From positions 1 through 49,326 of the forward strand of contig JAPLRU010000095.1 of NCBI GenBank assembly GCA_026399025.1: 49,326 nucleotides of DNA, in the 5' to 3' direction. Source of the stretch: Methylobacter sp. (GTDB lineage: Bacteria > Pseudomonadota > Gammaproteobacteria > Methylococcales > Methylomonadaceae). The translations under genes and the position numbers were made by a program. Of the stretch, positions 42,528 through 49,326 are shown one piece after another (within the stretch, counting starts at the first letter, position 1; every line of letters begins with the position of its first letter). A model generated the notes under the pieces. The model was not told the origin of the DNA and searched no databases. It was given only the letters and a program-made list of their open reading frames with translations.

Positions 42528-43359
42528 AATCGTCTATTTAAACGGTCAATACCTGCCGCTGAATGAGGCTAAAATATCGGTTATGGATCGCGGCTTTTTG
42601 TTTGGCGACGGCATTTACGAAGTTATCCCGTCTTACTCGGGCCATCTGTTCCATTTTGAACAACATATGGAGCGCTTGGATAACAGCCTGTCTTCGATCC
42701 GTTTGACCAACCCGCACGACCGAGCGCAATGGCTGGAAATTCTGACCCCGTTGCTGGATGCCAATCTGGATCAGTCTATTTACCTGCAAATTACCCGTGG
42801 CGTTGCCGACAAAAGAGACCACGCTTTCCCGCAAAATATCACCCCCACCGTATTTGCGATGAGCTCAACCATCTCGCCTTTTAACGACGTGGATTCCGGT
42901 GCGAAAGCCCTCAGCGTCGACGACAGCCGCTGGGAATTGTGTAATGTAAAAGCCACAACATTGTTGGCTAATATTTTGCTTAGACAGCAAGCCGTAGAAA
43001 AAGGCTGTGCGGAAGCCATTCTGGTCAAAGACGGTTATGTGACCGAAGGCGCCGCCAGCAACATCTTTGCGGTCATCGACGGCATTTTGATTACGCCGCC
43101 CAAAAGCCACGAAATATTGCCCGGCATTACCCGCGACGTCATTCTGGAAATTGCCGAGGAAAACAACATTCCTTACAGTGAAGACATTATTTCATTGGAT
43201 GCCTTGAAAACCGCCGGCGAAATTTGGCTAACCAGTTCTACACGGGAAATCATTCCGATTGTTCAACTCGATAATGAAATCATTGCAAATGGCAAACCCG
43301 GCCCCATATGGCAAACCATGAATCAATTATTTCAGGCTTATAAAAAATCCCGGCTATGA
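42517..43359 (+). CDS. dat: D-amino-acid transaminase
   Basis: A 280-residue class IV PLP aminotransferase. The start YLNGQYLPLNEAKISVMDRG followed by FLFGDGIYEVIPSYSG is characteristic. The PLP lysine lies in NVKATTLLANILLRQQA, and GAASNIFAV with GITRDVILEIA completes the cofactor site. It probably interconverts D-Ala and D-Glu for peptidoglycan, which fits its place between a carboxypeptidase and ybeD. Branched-chain aminotransferase relatives are excluded only by overall look. Confidence 0.9.
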   Translation: MDNKIVYLNGQYLPLNEAKISVMDRGFLFGDGIYEVIPSYSGHLFHFEQHMERLDNSLSSIRLTNPHDRAQWLEILTPLLDANLDQSIYLQITRGVADKRDHAFPQNITPTVFAMSSTISPFNDVDSGAKALSVDDSRWELCNVKATTLLANILLRQQAVEKGCAEAILVKDGYVTEGAASNIFAVIDGILITPPKSHEILPGITRDVILEIAEENNIPYSEDIISLDALKTAGEIWLTSSTREIIPIVQLDNEIIANGKPGPIWQTMNQLFQAYKKSRL

Positions 43360-43619
43360 GTGAAGAAACCTTATTAGAATTTCCGTGCCAGTTCCCGATC
43401 AAAGCCATGGGCAAAACCGATGTGGAACTTGACCTGCTGATTATAGAAATCGTGCGCCGCCATGTTGACGATATTAACGAAGGTGCGGTAACCACACGCC
43501 CCAGTAAAGACGGCAATTACATCGCGGTAACGGTTATTATAGAAGCCTCCAGCAAGCAGCAACTGGATGCTATTTATCAGGATTTAACCGATCATCCGCA
43601 TGTCTTGATGGCTTTGTAG
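43356..43619 (+). CDS. ybeD: YbeD/DUF493 family protein
   Basis: An 87-residue protein with the DUF493 fold (FPCQFPIKAMGKTDVELDLL, RPSKDGNYIAVTVIIEASSK, LDAIYQDLTDHPHVLMAL). In gammaproteobacteria ybeD lies between dac and lipB, as here. Its start overlaps the transaminase stop by 4 bases. The exact function is unsettled; a link to lipoate or D-amino-acid metabolism is suggested by gene order. Confidence 0.93.
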   Translation: MSEETLLEFPCQFPIKAMGKTDVELDLLIIEIVRRHVDDINEGAVTTRPSKDGNYIAVTVIIEASSKQQLDAIYQDLTDHPHVLMAL

Positions 43620-43629
43620 TTACAAAATA

Positions 43630-43731
43630 GAACACGGATGCCAAAAGTAGGCGCCTCTAGGCGACACGGATCTGACTGATTTACCCGGATTTCTTGTTAT
43701 TACTCATTTTGATCCGTGTTTATCCGTGTTC
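43630..43731. repeat. Nested inverted repeat ybeD-lipB
   Basis: GAACACGGAT (43630-43639) pairs with ATCCGTGTTC (43722-43731), and ACACGGATC (43664-43672) with GATCCGTGT (43711-43719). This lies between ybeD and lipB, separating two otherwise tightly packed genes, and resembles dispersed ACACGGAT elements. Confidence 0.6.
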
Positions 43732-43756
43732 CATTGCTTTTTCAGGATAAGCCAAC

Positions 43757-44362
43757 TTGCTAGAAATACGCGACTTAGGATTGCAAGACTATGAATCCAC
43801 TTGGCAAGCCATGCAACGATTCACTCAACATCGCGATGCCGAAACCGCTGATGAAATCTGGATCACCGAACATCCTCCTGTTTATACGCTGGGCCTGAAC
43901 GGCAAGCGCGAGCATCTGCTGAATACCGGCACAATTCGGGTCATTAATTCCGACCGGGGCGGGCAGGTCACTTACCACGGCCCCGGCCAGTTGATTATTT
44001 ACACCTTACTGGACATTAAACGGCTAAATCTGGGCGTCCGCCAACTCGTTACCCTACTGGAACAAGCCGTAATCGTTAGCTTAGCTCAATACGGCATTAT
44101 CGCCGTAGCCAGACCCGACGCCCCCGGCGTTTACGTCAATGACAAAAAAATCGGCTCGATTGGCCTTCGCATCAAAAAAAATTGCAGCTATCACGGCCTG
44201 AGTCTTAACAACTGTATGGATTTGCGCCCTTTCGACCATATCAACACCTGCGGCTATTCCGGCCTTGAAGTGACTCAGCTGGCCGACTTGGGCGTAACTG
44301 TCAGCAACGCCGACCTCGCCCTTTCCGTTACCCAAGCTATCATAAAGGCATTACCCCAATGA
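43757..44362 (+). CDS. lipB: Lipoyl(octanoyl) transferase
   Basis: A 201-residue LipB starting at TTG, with AGGA ten bases upstream. It transfers octanoyl groups from acyl-carrier protein to lipoyl domains. Visible are [20 protein letters not shown], the lysine of [19 protein letters not shown] and the catalytic Cys in INTCGYSG. It overlaps lipA by 4 bases. Confidence 0.95.
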   Translation: MLEIRDLGLQDYESTWQAMQRFTQHRDAETADEIWITEHPPVYTLGLNGKREHLLNTGTIRVINSDRGGQVTYHGPGQLIIYTLLDIKRLNLGVRQLVTLLEQAVIVSLAQYGIIAVARPDAPGVYVNDKKIGSIGLRIKKNCSYHGLSLNNCMDLRPFDHINTCGYSGLEVTQLADLGVTVSNADLALSVTQAIIKALPQ

Positions 44363-45324
44363 CTTATCAAGCGCCCTCCCGTTCCACGCCCGAATCTCAC
44401 CAGCGCAACAGCGAAAAACTGGCAAAAATTCCGATCAAAGTGGAACCTGCCGAAACCGTTTTGCGCAAACCCGAGTGGATACGGATCAAAGTATCGGCCA
44501 ACGACGAAGTTACCCGCATCAAGCAATTATTACGCGAAAACAACCTGCACAGCGTTTGCGAGGAAGCCGCCTGCCCCAATCTGGGCGAATGCTTCCAGCA
44601 CGGCACCGCCACCTTCATGATCATGGGCGATTTATGCACCCGCCGCTGCCCTTTTTGCGATGTCGCGCACGGCAAGCCGCTGGCGCTGGATAAAGACGAA
44701 CCTCAACATTTGGCCGATGCAATACAGGCCATGGCCTTGAAGTATGTCGTCATCACCTCGGTTGATCGCGACGATTTAAGAGATGGCGGGGCAGGGCACT
44801 TTGCCGAATGCATCGAAAAAATCCGCCGGCAAACGCCCTCCACTAAAATAGAAATCCTGGTCCCGGACTTTCGCGGACGCATCGAAAAAGCCGTTGCCAT
44901 ATTAGCCGAGCAACCCTGCGACGTATTCAACCACAACCTGGAAACCGTCCCCCGCCTGTATAAACAAGTCCGTCCCGGCTCCGACTACCAAGGCTCGCTG
45001 AATTTACTGCACCAATTCCACCAAGCCCGGCCGCAAGTGCCGACCAAATCCGGCCTGATGCTCGGCGTCGGTGAACAGCCGGATGAAGTCCATCAAGTCA
45101 TGAAAGATTTATTAGCCCACGGCTGCTCAATGCTGACCATCGGCCAATACCTGCAACCCAGCAAAGCCCATTTGCCGGTGCAAAGCTATATCACCCCCGA
45201 ACAATTCGATGAGTATGGTGCTGTTGCCAAAGCCTTGGGATTCAAACAAGTCGCCAGCGCGCCGATGGTTCGGTCTTCTTATCATGCTGATCTTCAGGCT
45301 AAAGGGCTAATGTCTGTTGCTTGA
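44359..45324 (+). CDS. lipA: Lipoyl synthase
   Basis: A 321-residue radical-SAM enzyme that inserts two sulphurs into octanoyl groups made by LipB. The auxiliary cluster motif CX4CX5C is [12 protein letters not shown], and the radical-SAM CxxxCxxC is [28 protein letters not shown] and [13 protein letters not shown] are typical. It is the last gene of the plus-strand envelope/lipoate block. No terminator with a clear T-run was found after it. Confidence 0.97.
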   Translation: MTYQAPSRSTPESHQRNSEKLAKIPIKVEPAETVLRKPEWIRIKVSANDEVTRIKQLLRENNLHSVCEEAACPNLGECFQHGTATFMIMGDLCTRRCPFCDVAHGKPLALDKDEPQHLADAIQAMALKYVVITSVDRDDLRDGGAGHFAECIEKIRRQTPSTKIEILVPDFRGRIEKAVAILAEQPCDVFNHNLETVPRLYKQVRPGSDYQGSLNLLHQFHQARPQVPTKSGLMLGVGEQPDEVHQVMKDLLAHGCSMLTIGQYLQPSKAHLPVQSYITPEQFDEYGAVAKALGFKQVASAPMVRSSYHADLQAKGLMSVA

Positions 45325-45350
45325 TGATGGGGAGAGAAAAATTTAACGAG

Positions 45351-45597
45351 TCATTGGCTGGCGCCATGAATCCATAGCTCGTATTCACTAATATCTATAT
45401 CTTCATTCCAAAAAACAGCATGTCCTCCGGGTTCTATTTGTACATTTTTGAAAAAATCCGGATTTTGTAGCGGCAAAAACATTTCATTTTTTAGCAAAGG
45501 GGCTATGTCATACAGTTTTTTTTTCCCCATTATTGAATTCAATCGATAAGACATGATGATTAACGGCTTTGGCATGATGTATTTTTGGATAGTGCAT
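45351..45597 (-). pseudogene. DUF2442-like gene with a frameshift in an A9 run
   Basis: Frame one starts at ATG 45597 (MHYPKIHHAKAVNHHV, then LSIEFNNGEKK) and ends soon after. Frame two continues KLYDIAPLLKNEMFLPLQNP through EPGGHAVFWNEDIDISEYEL, typical of DUF2442. The frames meet at nine T on the plus strand (45516-45524). Eight would give one 81-residue protein. Either a mutation, a sequencing error or transcriptional slippage could explain it. The gene is 6 bases after the DUF4160 remnant. Confidence 0.75.
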
Positions 45598-45603
45598 AAT
45601 GAA

Positions 45604-45810
45604 TTATTTTAACGGTGGCAGTTTATGAAATTCCTGGTTATTCCACATTAACAACAATTCATTTTGTTGTTGTCCTGCCCATTCGATAACCATCTTCATG
45701 GCTCTGGGCGGCAAATCGCCAATGTTTCGATATTGAATAGCCCATTATATTCGCCATAAACGGCATGGACGTGTGGCGGCGGATGATCGCCAAAAAACAG
45801 TTTGATAATA
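45604..45810 (-). pseudogene. DUF4160 remnant, 5'-truncated by a MITE-A end and frameshifted
   Basis: Minus-strand pieces IIKLFFGDHPPPHVHAVYGE followed by YNGLFNIET match DUF4160. A frameshift near 45720 moves the match to NIGDLPPRAMKMVIEWAG, ending LPPLK at the stop 45604. The 5' end stops at a TA followed by the MITE-A terminal sequence. DUF4160-DUF2442 pairs are common two-gene modules that resemble toxin-antitoxin systems. Confidence 0.7.
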
Positions 45811-45838
45811 TAGAGTCCGGAGTGAATAAATCGACATC
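45811..45838. mobile_element. Solo end of MITE-A
   Basis: TAGAGTCCG, then AATAAATCGACAT, preceded by TA at 45809-45810. This matches the terminal repeat of the copy in vapC at about 23 of 28 positions by eye. No opposite end was found; the palindromic element at 45838 follows directly, suggesting nested insertion or deletion. Confidence 0.6.
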
Positions 45839-45939
45839 GTTCCCACGCTCCGGCGTGGGAATGCCGAAGTACCGCTCTAGCGGTACGGGACGCAGGAGCG
45901 TCCCTCACTGCATTCCCACGCCGGAGCGTGGGAACGATA
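45838..45939. repeat. Palindromic TTCCCACGC element, copy 2
   Basis: GTTCCCACGCTCCGGCGTGG at the left, CATTCCCACGCCGGAGCGTG at the right, with an inner palindrome (GTACCGCTCTAGCGGTAC) and GGGACGCAGGAGCGTCCC. Outer arms are nearly identical to the element at 26618-26725, while the inner hairpin differs in sequence but not in shape. It separates the DUF4160 remnant from the RelE fragment. Confidence 0.75.
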
Positions 45940-45976
45940 GCAAAACTTGAAACTGAAGCAGACCCCTTTCAAGCTA

Positions 45977-46114
45977 CTCATCCCCTACAAAGCGGTTATA
46001 GTAGGCCTCTGGAAAAAGCGCCAGGGCGATTGGCGTATTGTGATTGAAGCGGATCATGGTAAACTCACTTTGATCGTTATGAAGATTGGGCATCGTAGTA
46101 AAGTTTATCGCTGA
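45977..46114 (+). pseudogene. RelE/ParE-type toxin, C-terminal fragment
   Basis: Forty-five codons read LIPYKAVIVGLWKKRQGDWR, then IVIEADHGKLTLIVMKIGHR and SKVYR before TGA. The GDWRIVIE strand and the final IGHRSKVYR are hallmarks of RelE-family mRNA interferases. The N-terminal half and any start codon are missing, replaced by repeat DNA. No antitoxin gene is recognisable upstream. Confidence 0.7.
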
Positions 46115-46129
46115 ATAGATATTCTATCG

Positions 46130-46324
46130 CTAGGAGCCTGTCGGATAGGTATCGACAACCCGCGTAGCTTATCCACTCAGTTTTTTTGGACGCCGCTTGT
46201 TGAACTCTTGGACAGTCCGGCAACGCCGCCTCGTAAAATGGCCAATTTCACCCAGCCAAGCGCAGTCTTGGGCTATTTTACAAGATACCGGCTTTAATCG
46301 CTGATAAGTCCGACAGGCTCCTAG
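46130..46324. mobile_element. 195-bp element with 16-bp perfect terminal repeats
   Basis: CTAGGAGCCTGTCGGA at 46130-46145 is the exact complement of 46309-46324. If the outer CTAG is a duplicated palindromic target, the true ends are GAGCCTGTCGGA. No transposase is encoded inside, so it is probably a MITE or deletion derivative of an IS5/IS1182-like element (inference). Confidence 0.7.
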
Positions 46325-46566
46325 GACATTACTCCGTCCCTTAACTCGCGATGTAGTTCCATAATGCAGGTCGGACAACAGCTTTTTCGTTACCCGACAT
46401 TCCGCTATCCAATGATAAGGATGTTGACGGGCAACTCGATAGCCATTTAAATTTTCAGCCCTCGAAATGTTGGGCATAAACTGCATACCCAACTGGGCTA
46501 ACCGAAAACAAACCCATCCTATCGAACTACATTACATCAAGCCGCCGAACAGCGGAAGGAAAGCTA
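46325..46566. other. Non-coding stretch before the AAA ATPase gene
   Basis: No gene is recognised. A minus-strand open frame crossing into the 195-bp element has no family resemblance. AAGGAAAG at 46556-46563 is a likely ribosome binding site for the ATPase gene. Confidence 0.4.
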
Positions 46567-49179
46567 CTGACAATTCTGCAAGAGATTCTAAAGTGGTCCC
46601 AATGCCTTCCTGTATGGCAGCAAGATGCCATCGCTAGGTTATACGTGAAGCCTGATCTCTCTCCTCAGGACTTCGACGATTTGTATGCATTACTCAAATC
46701 CGCTCACGGCATTCCCGATCCCAATGACCGAGTTCCGGGCAAGCTTGCGACTGAGCTAGTGGCAGCCCCACAGGCTTCTGACCGGCTCGTGCAAATCGTA
46801 GCAATCAAGAATCTTTGTAACGTCAACGCGCTGGCAGAAAACCAACGACTTCCGATCAACCCAAGTGGACTCAGTGTCATCTATGGCGAGAACGGCACTG
46901 GCAAATCAGGATATTCGCGCGTATTTAAGAAAGCTTGCCGAGCCCGAGACCAACGTGAGTCCATACACCCCAACACCCACAAGGAACCAAGCAAGAACGG
47001 CGCGGCGCAAGCCATCTTTGAACTCATCGTTGATGGTGAGCCTCTCGACGTAGAATGGACTTTCGATAAGGAAGCGCCAGAACAACTCTCCTCAATCGCC
47101 ATCTTCGATTCACATTGCGCTCGGGCTTATGTCGACAATCATGGCGACTTCGCTTATGTGCCTTATGGTCTCGACATTCTCGAAGGACTCGTGAAAGTCT
47201 GCACGAAGTTGCGAACCATGACAACGAACGAACAAAACGACAATAAGCCGAATATTGAGCTACTCGAACCTCTGAGCAAGACACAAACGCAGGTTGGAAA
47301 GCTCCTCGCTTCGCTTTCATCGAAAACCAAACCCGAGGATGTCGAAGCACTAGCAACATTGACCGATGCCGACCAAGAGAGGTTCGCTACCCTCAACAAG
47401 ACGCTCGCCGAGACCGATCCCAAACAGAAGGCGCAGGTACTCAAACTTAGGGCAACACGTTTCACAAGCCTATCTGACCGCATCAGCGCAGCTATCGGAT
47501 TTGTTAACGATGCGAAAGTTGCCAGCCTTAAATCCCTCATCGAAAAGTCAATAGTCGCAAAACAAGCCGCCGAACTCGCTGGCAAACAATTCAAAGCAAC
47601 CCCTGGCCTTCTGTCTGGCACCGGGAGCGAGGTGTGGAAAGCGCTTTTTGACGCAGCACGAGCCTTTGCCGTGGAGTCTTATCCAGACAAGGATTTTCCG
47701 CATTTGGGGCCTGAATCCGCCTGTCCACTGTGCCAGAAGCCACTAGAACTTGATGGCGCTGCGAGGCTCGAAGCTTTTGAGCTCTTTTACCAGCAAGCGG
47801 CTGAAAAGGCAGAAAAGGCCGCTCGAAAATTGGCGGTGGATGCTTATAACGCCATCAAACAAGCACAAATCGATCTTTTGATCGACGAGGCCTTGGCGAA
47901 GGAGCTTGAAGGTGTGAGTCAAAGGCTAGTTGATGACTGCACCAATATGCAAAAGTCCTTGATTGAGCGACAATCAGCCATTCTCGAAGCATCAAAACCT
48001 GAAAATAATTGGAGCGCGATCCCCATGCTGTCGCTGGACCCCCGTGAAGCTTTGGAAATTATCAAGGCCAAGCTCATAGCTGAAGCCAAAGTCCTCGAAG
48101 ACTCCATGGATGAAAAGGCTAAAGCGGTATTAGTCAGCGAAAAAGCCGAACTTGATACTCGACTAAGACTATTTGATCTTAAATGTGCTGTCTTAGATGC
48201 CATCGCCAAGTTCGTGTTGATAGACAAACTCAAGGCCTGCAATAGCGCAACAGTCGCAACCGCAATCTCTCTCAAGTCCACCGAACTCTCCAAAACCATG
48301 GCAACTCAAGAGGTTGCCGATGTCCTCAACAACGAGCTACAAAAACTCAATGTGCATGAGCTAAAAGTAGTGATGAAGCCTGAGTCGCCTGGAGGCAAGA
48401 CGCGGTTCAAATTGGTACTGGAAACTTTGGGTAACGCCTCAGCCAATGACATACTTAGTGAGGGCGAGCAGCGCGCCATCGCGATCGCTTCGTTCCTCGC
48501 CGAAGTCAACCTAAGCAAAGGACGCGGTGGCATTATATTCGACGATCCAGTTTCATCTCTCGATCATCGTCGGCGTGGACATGTTGCAAAGCGTCTAGCT
48601 GATGAGGCTAAACAACGCCAGGTGATCGTTTTAACCCATGACATTTATTTTCTCTGCCTCCTTCAACAAGAAGCTATCGCCGTCGGACTCGACTTTTCGC
48701 CGCAATGTATCCGCAAGGCTCCGGCTGGATTTGGTGTACAAACCGAGCGTTTACCGTTCGACGCCATGGTAACTTCCAAGCGGGTTAAAGTCCTCCGGCA
48801 AATGCAAGTGGCTGCCGCCAAAGCTCACAAAATAGGCGACGAGGAGGAAGCCAAGCGGCTCACGCGCGATGCCTACTACCACTTACGAATGGCTTGGGAG
48901 CGTGGTGTCGAAGAGATACTCTTCCAAAACGCAGTCACTCGTTTCAATGAGGGAATTTCTACTCAGCAACTCCGTTATGTCGTAGTCGAAGATTCCGATT
49001 ATGAGAAGATCAAAATAGGCATGACTAAGTGTTCAAAGTTCGCAGCTCACGACCCTGCTCTCGGCGCACATTTACCTACACCACATCCTGATGAGCTCTC
49101 AGCCGACATTGAAACACTCGAAACTTGGCGCAAATTTGTCGATGATCGAAAAGAAACAATTCGCGTCAGGCGATCATGA
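46567..49179 (+). CDS. AAA ATPase with zinc-hook motif (RloC/Rad50-like), apparent CTG start
   Basis: The conventional first start is GTG 46645, but the frame is open upstream. Codons from CTG 46567, 3 bases after AAGGAAAG, read LTILQEILKWSQCLPVWQQD, matching the usual N-terminus of AAA_13 ATPases, so the product is about 870 residues. Walker A is YGENGTGKSGY (about residue 105). Long coiled-coil regions flank a CPLC zinc-hook-like motif (about residue 386). The ABC signature LSEGEQRAIAIASF and Walker B GGIIFDDPVSSLD, with a His switch in LTHDIYF, lie near 640-700. The C-terminal 150 residues (HLRMAWERGVEEILFQ) might be an effector. Related proteins include the anticodon nuclease RloC. The mobile-element setting suggests a defence gene. 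Confidence 0.8.
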   Translation: MTILQEILKWSQCLPVWQQDAIARLYVKPDLSPQDFDDLYALLKSAHGIPDPNDRVPGKLATELVAAPQASDRLVQIVAIKNLCNVNALAENQRLPINPSGLSVIYGENGTGKSGYSRVFKKACRARDQRESIHPNTHKEPSKNGAAQAIFELIVDGEPLDVEWTFDKEAPEQLSSIAIFDSHCARAYVDNHGDFAYVPYGLDILEGLVKVCTKLRTMTTNEQNDNKPNIELLEPLSKTQTQVGKLLASLSSKTKPEDVEALATLTDADQERFATLNKTLAETDPKQKAQVLKLRATRFTSLSDRISAAIGFVNDAKVASLKSLIEKSIVAKQAAELAGKQFKATPGLLSGTGSEVWKALFDAARAFAVESYPDKDFPHLGPESACPLCQKPLELDGAARLEAFELFYQQAAEKAEKAARKLAVDAYNAIKQAQIDLLIDEALAKELEGVSQRLVDDCTNMQKSLIERQSAILEASKPENNWSAIPMLSLDPREALEIIKAKLIAEAKVLEDSMDEKAKAVLVSEKAELDTRLRLFDLKCAVLDAIAKFVLIDKLKACNSATVATAISLKSTELSKTMATQEVADVLNNELQKLNVHELKVVMKPESPGGKTRFKLVLETLGNASANDILSEGEQRAIAIASFLAEVNLSKGRGGIIFDDPVSSLDHRRRGHVAKRLADEAKQRQVIVLTHDIYFLCLLQQEAIAVGLDFSPQCIRKAPAGFGVQTERLPFDAMVTSKRVKVLRQMQVAAAKAHKIGDEEEAKRLTRDAYYHLRMAWERGVEEILFQNAVTRFNEGISTQQLRYVVVEDSDYEKIKIGMTKCSKFAAHDPALGAHLPTPHPDELSADIETLETWRKFVDDRKETIRVRRS

Positions 49180-49222
49180 AGTCCTGTAGATACCGTCTTG
49201 CCGCCCAAAAAGCAAGCGATAA

Positions 49223-49326
49223 TTAAACGGCATAATTTGGGTCAAAGGGTTTGCCAGACTTAAGGACGCCAAATGCAATATGAATAAGTTTGCGCATCGC
49301 GGCACAAGCAACCGCTTTACCATTCT
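49223..49326 (-). mobile_element. 3' end of an IS110-family transposase gene (partial)
   Basis: On the minus strand the final codons read NGKAVACAAMRKLIHIAFGV, LKSGKPFDPNYAV, stop at 49223-49225. This is the usual C-terminus of IS110/IS1111 transposases. The rest lies beyond the window. Bases 49180-49222 between it and the ATPase stop are likely the element's end. Confidence 0.7.

Noticed and set aside
46169-46492. Minus-strand 107-codon open frame
   Set aside because: It spans the boundary of the 195-bp element and unrelated DNA, with no family resemblance.

Overview
The window most likely comes from a gammaproteobacterium, probably an aquatic methanotroph of the order Methylococcales (Methylobacter-like). 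That placement is inferred from overall protein style, moderate GC content, abundant small repeats and two RTX/T1SS-type secreted proteins. No methane-oxidation gene or rRNA is present to prove it.

The right-hand core (about 29.6-45.3 kb) is housekeeping. On the minus strand lies the amidotransferase operon gatC-gatA-(Uma2 gene)-gatB. Diverging from it is a long plus-strand cell-elongation and envelope block: mreB, mreC, mreD, mrdA (PBP2), rodA, mltB, rlpA, a D,D-carboxypeptidase gene, a D-amino-acid transaminase gene, ybeD, lipB and lipA. Most neighbours in this block overlap by a few bases. mreC appears to start at a non-canonical ATA codon.

The left half (0-26.5 kb) is signalling, surface and metabolic genes. 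It holds two RTX calcium-binding proteins (one with Calx-beta and FG-GAP repeats). A three-gene cyclic-di-GMP/chemoreceptor cluster encodes EAL-CBS-GGDEF, an MCP with a divergent tip and a CheR-type C-terminal pentapeptide, and a PAS-remnant plus degenerate EAL protein. Next come glycogen phosphorylase, a YfiR-like periplasmic protein paired with a CHASE8-type hybrid histidine kinase that ends in a second, ATPase-less H-box domain, nadB, a degenerate dynamin-like membrane GTPase and a type IV pilin.

Two stretches (26.5-29.5 kb and 45.3-49.3 kb) are accessory. They contain broken toxin-antitoxin genes, a HEPN/MNT pair, remnants of DUF4160, DUF2442 and RelE genes, a zinc-hook AAA ATPase that may be a defence gene, and transposase pieces at both window edges. 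Several families of non-autonomous repeats can be defined from the sequence alone. MITE-A (TA-flanked, inner terminal repeat TTGATAAAGCGAC) has three complete copies and one solo end. MITE-B (GGAACG termini, TAA-flanked) has one complete 99-bp copy and two degenerate ones. There is also a roughly 105-bp palindromic element built on TTCCCACGC.

The most striking single locus is a vapC toxin gene hit twice, once by each MITE family. In silico removal of both elements, with one target-site copy each, rebuilds a continuous 128-residue PIN-domain protein. No tRNA, rRNA or CRISPR array was recognised.
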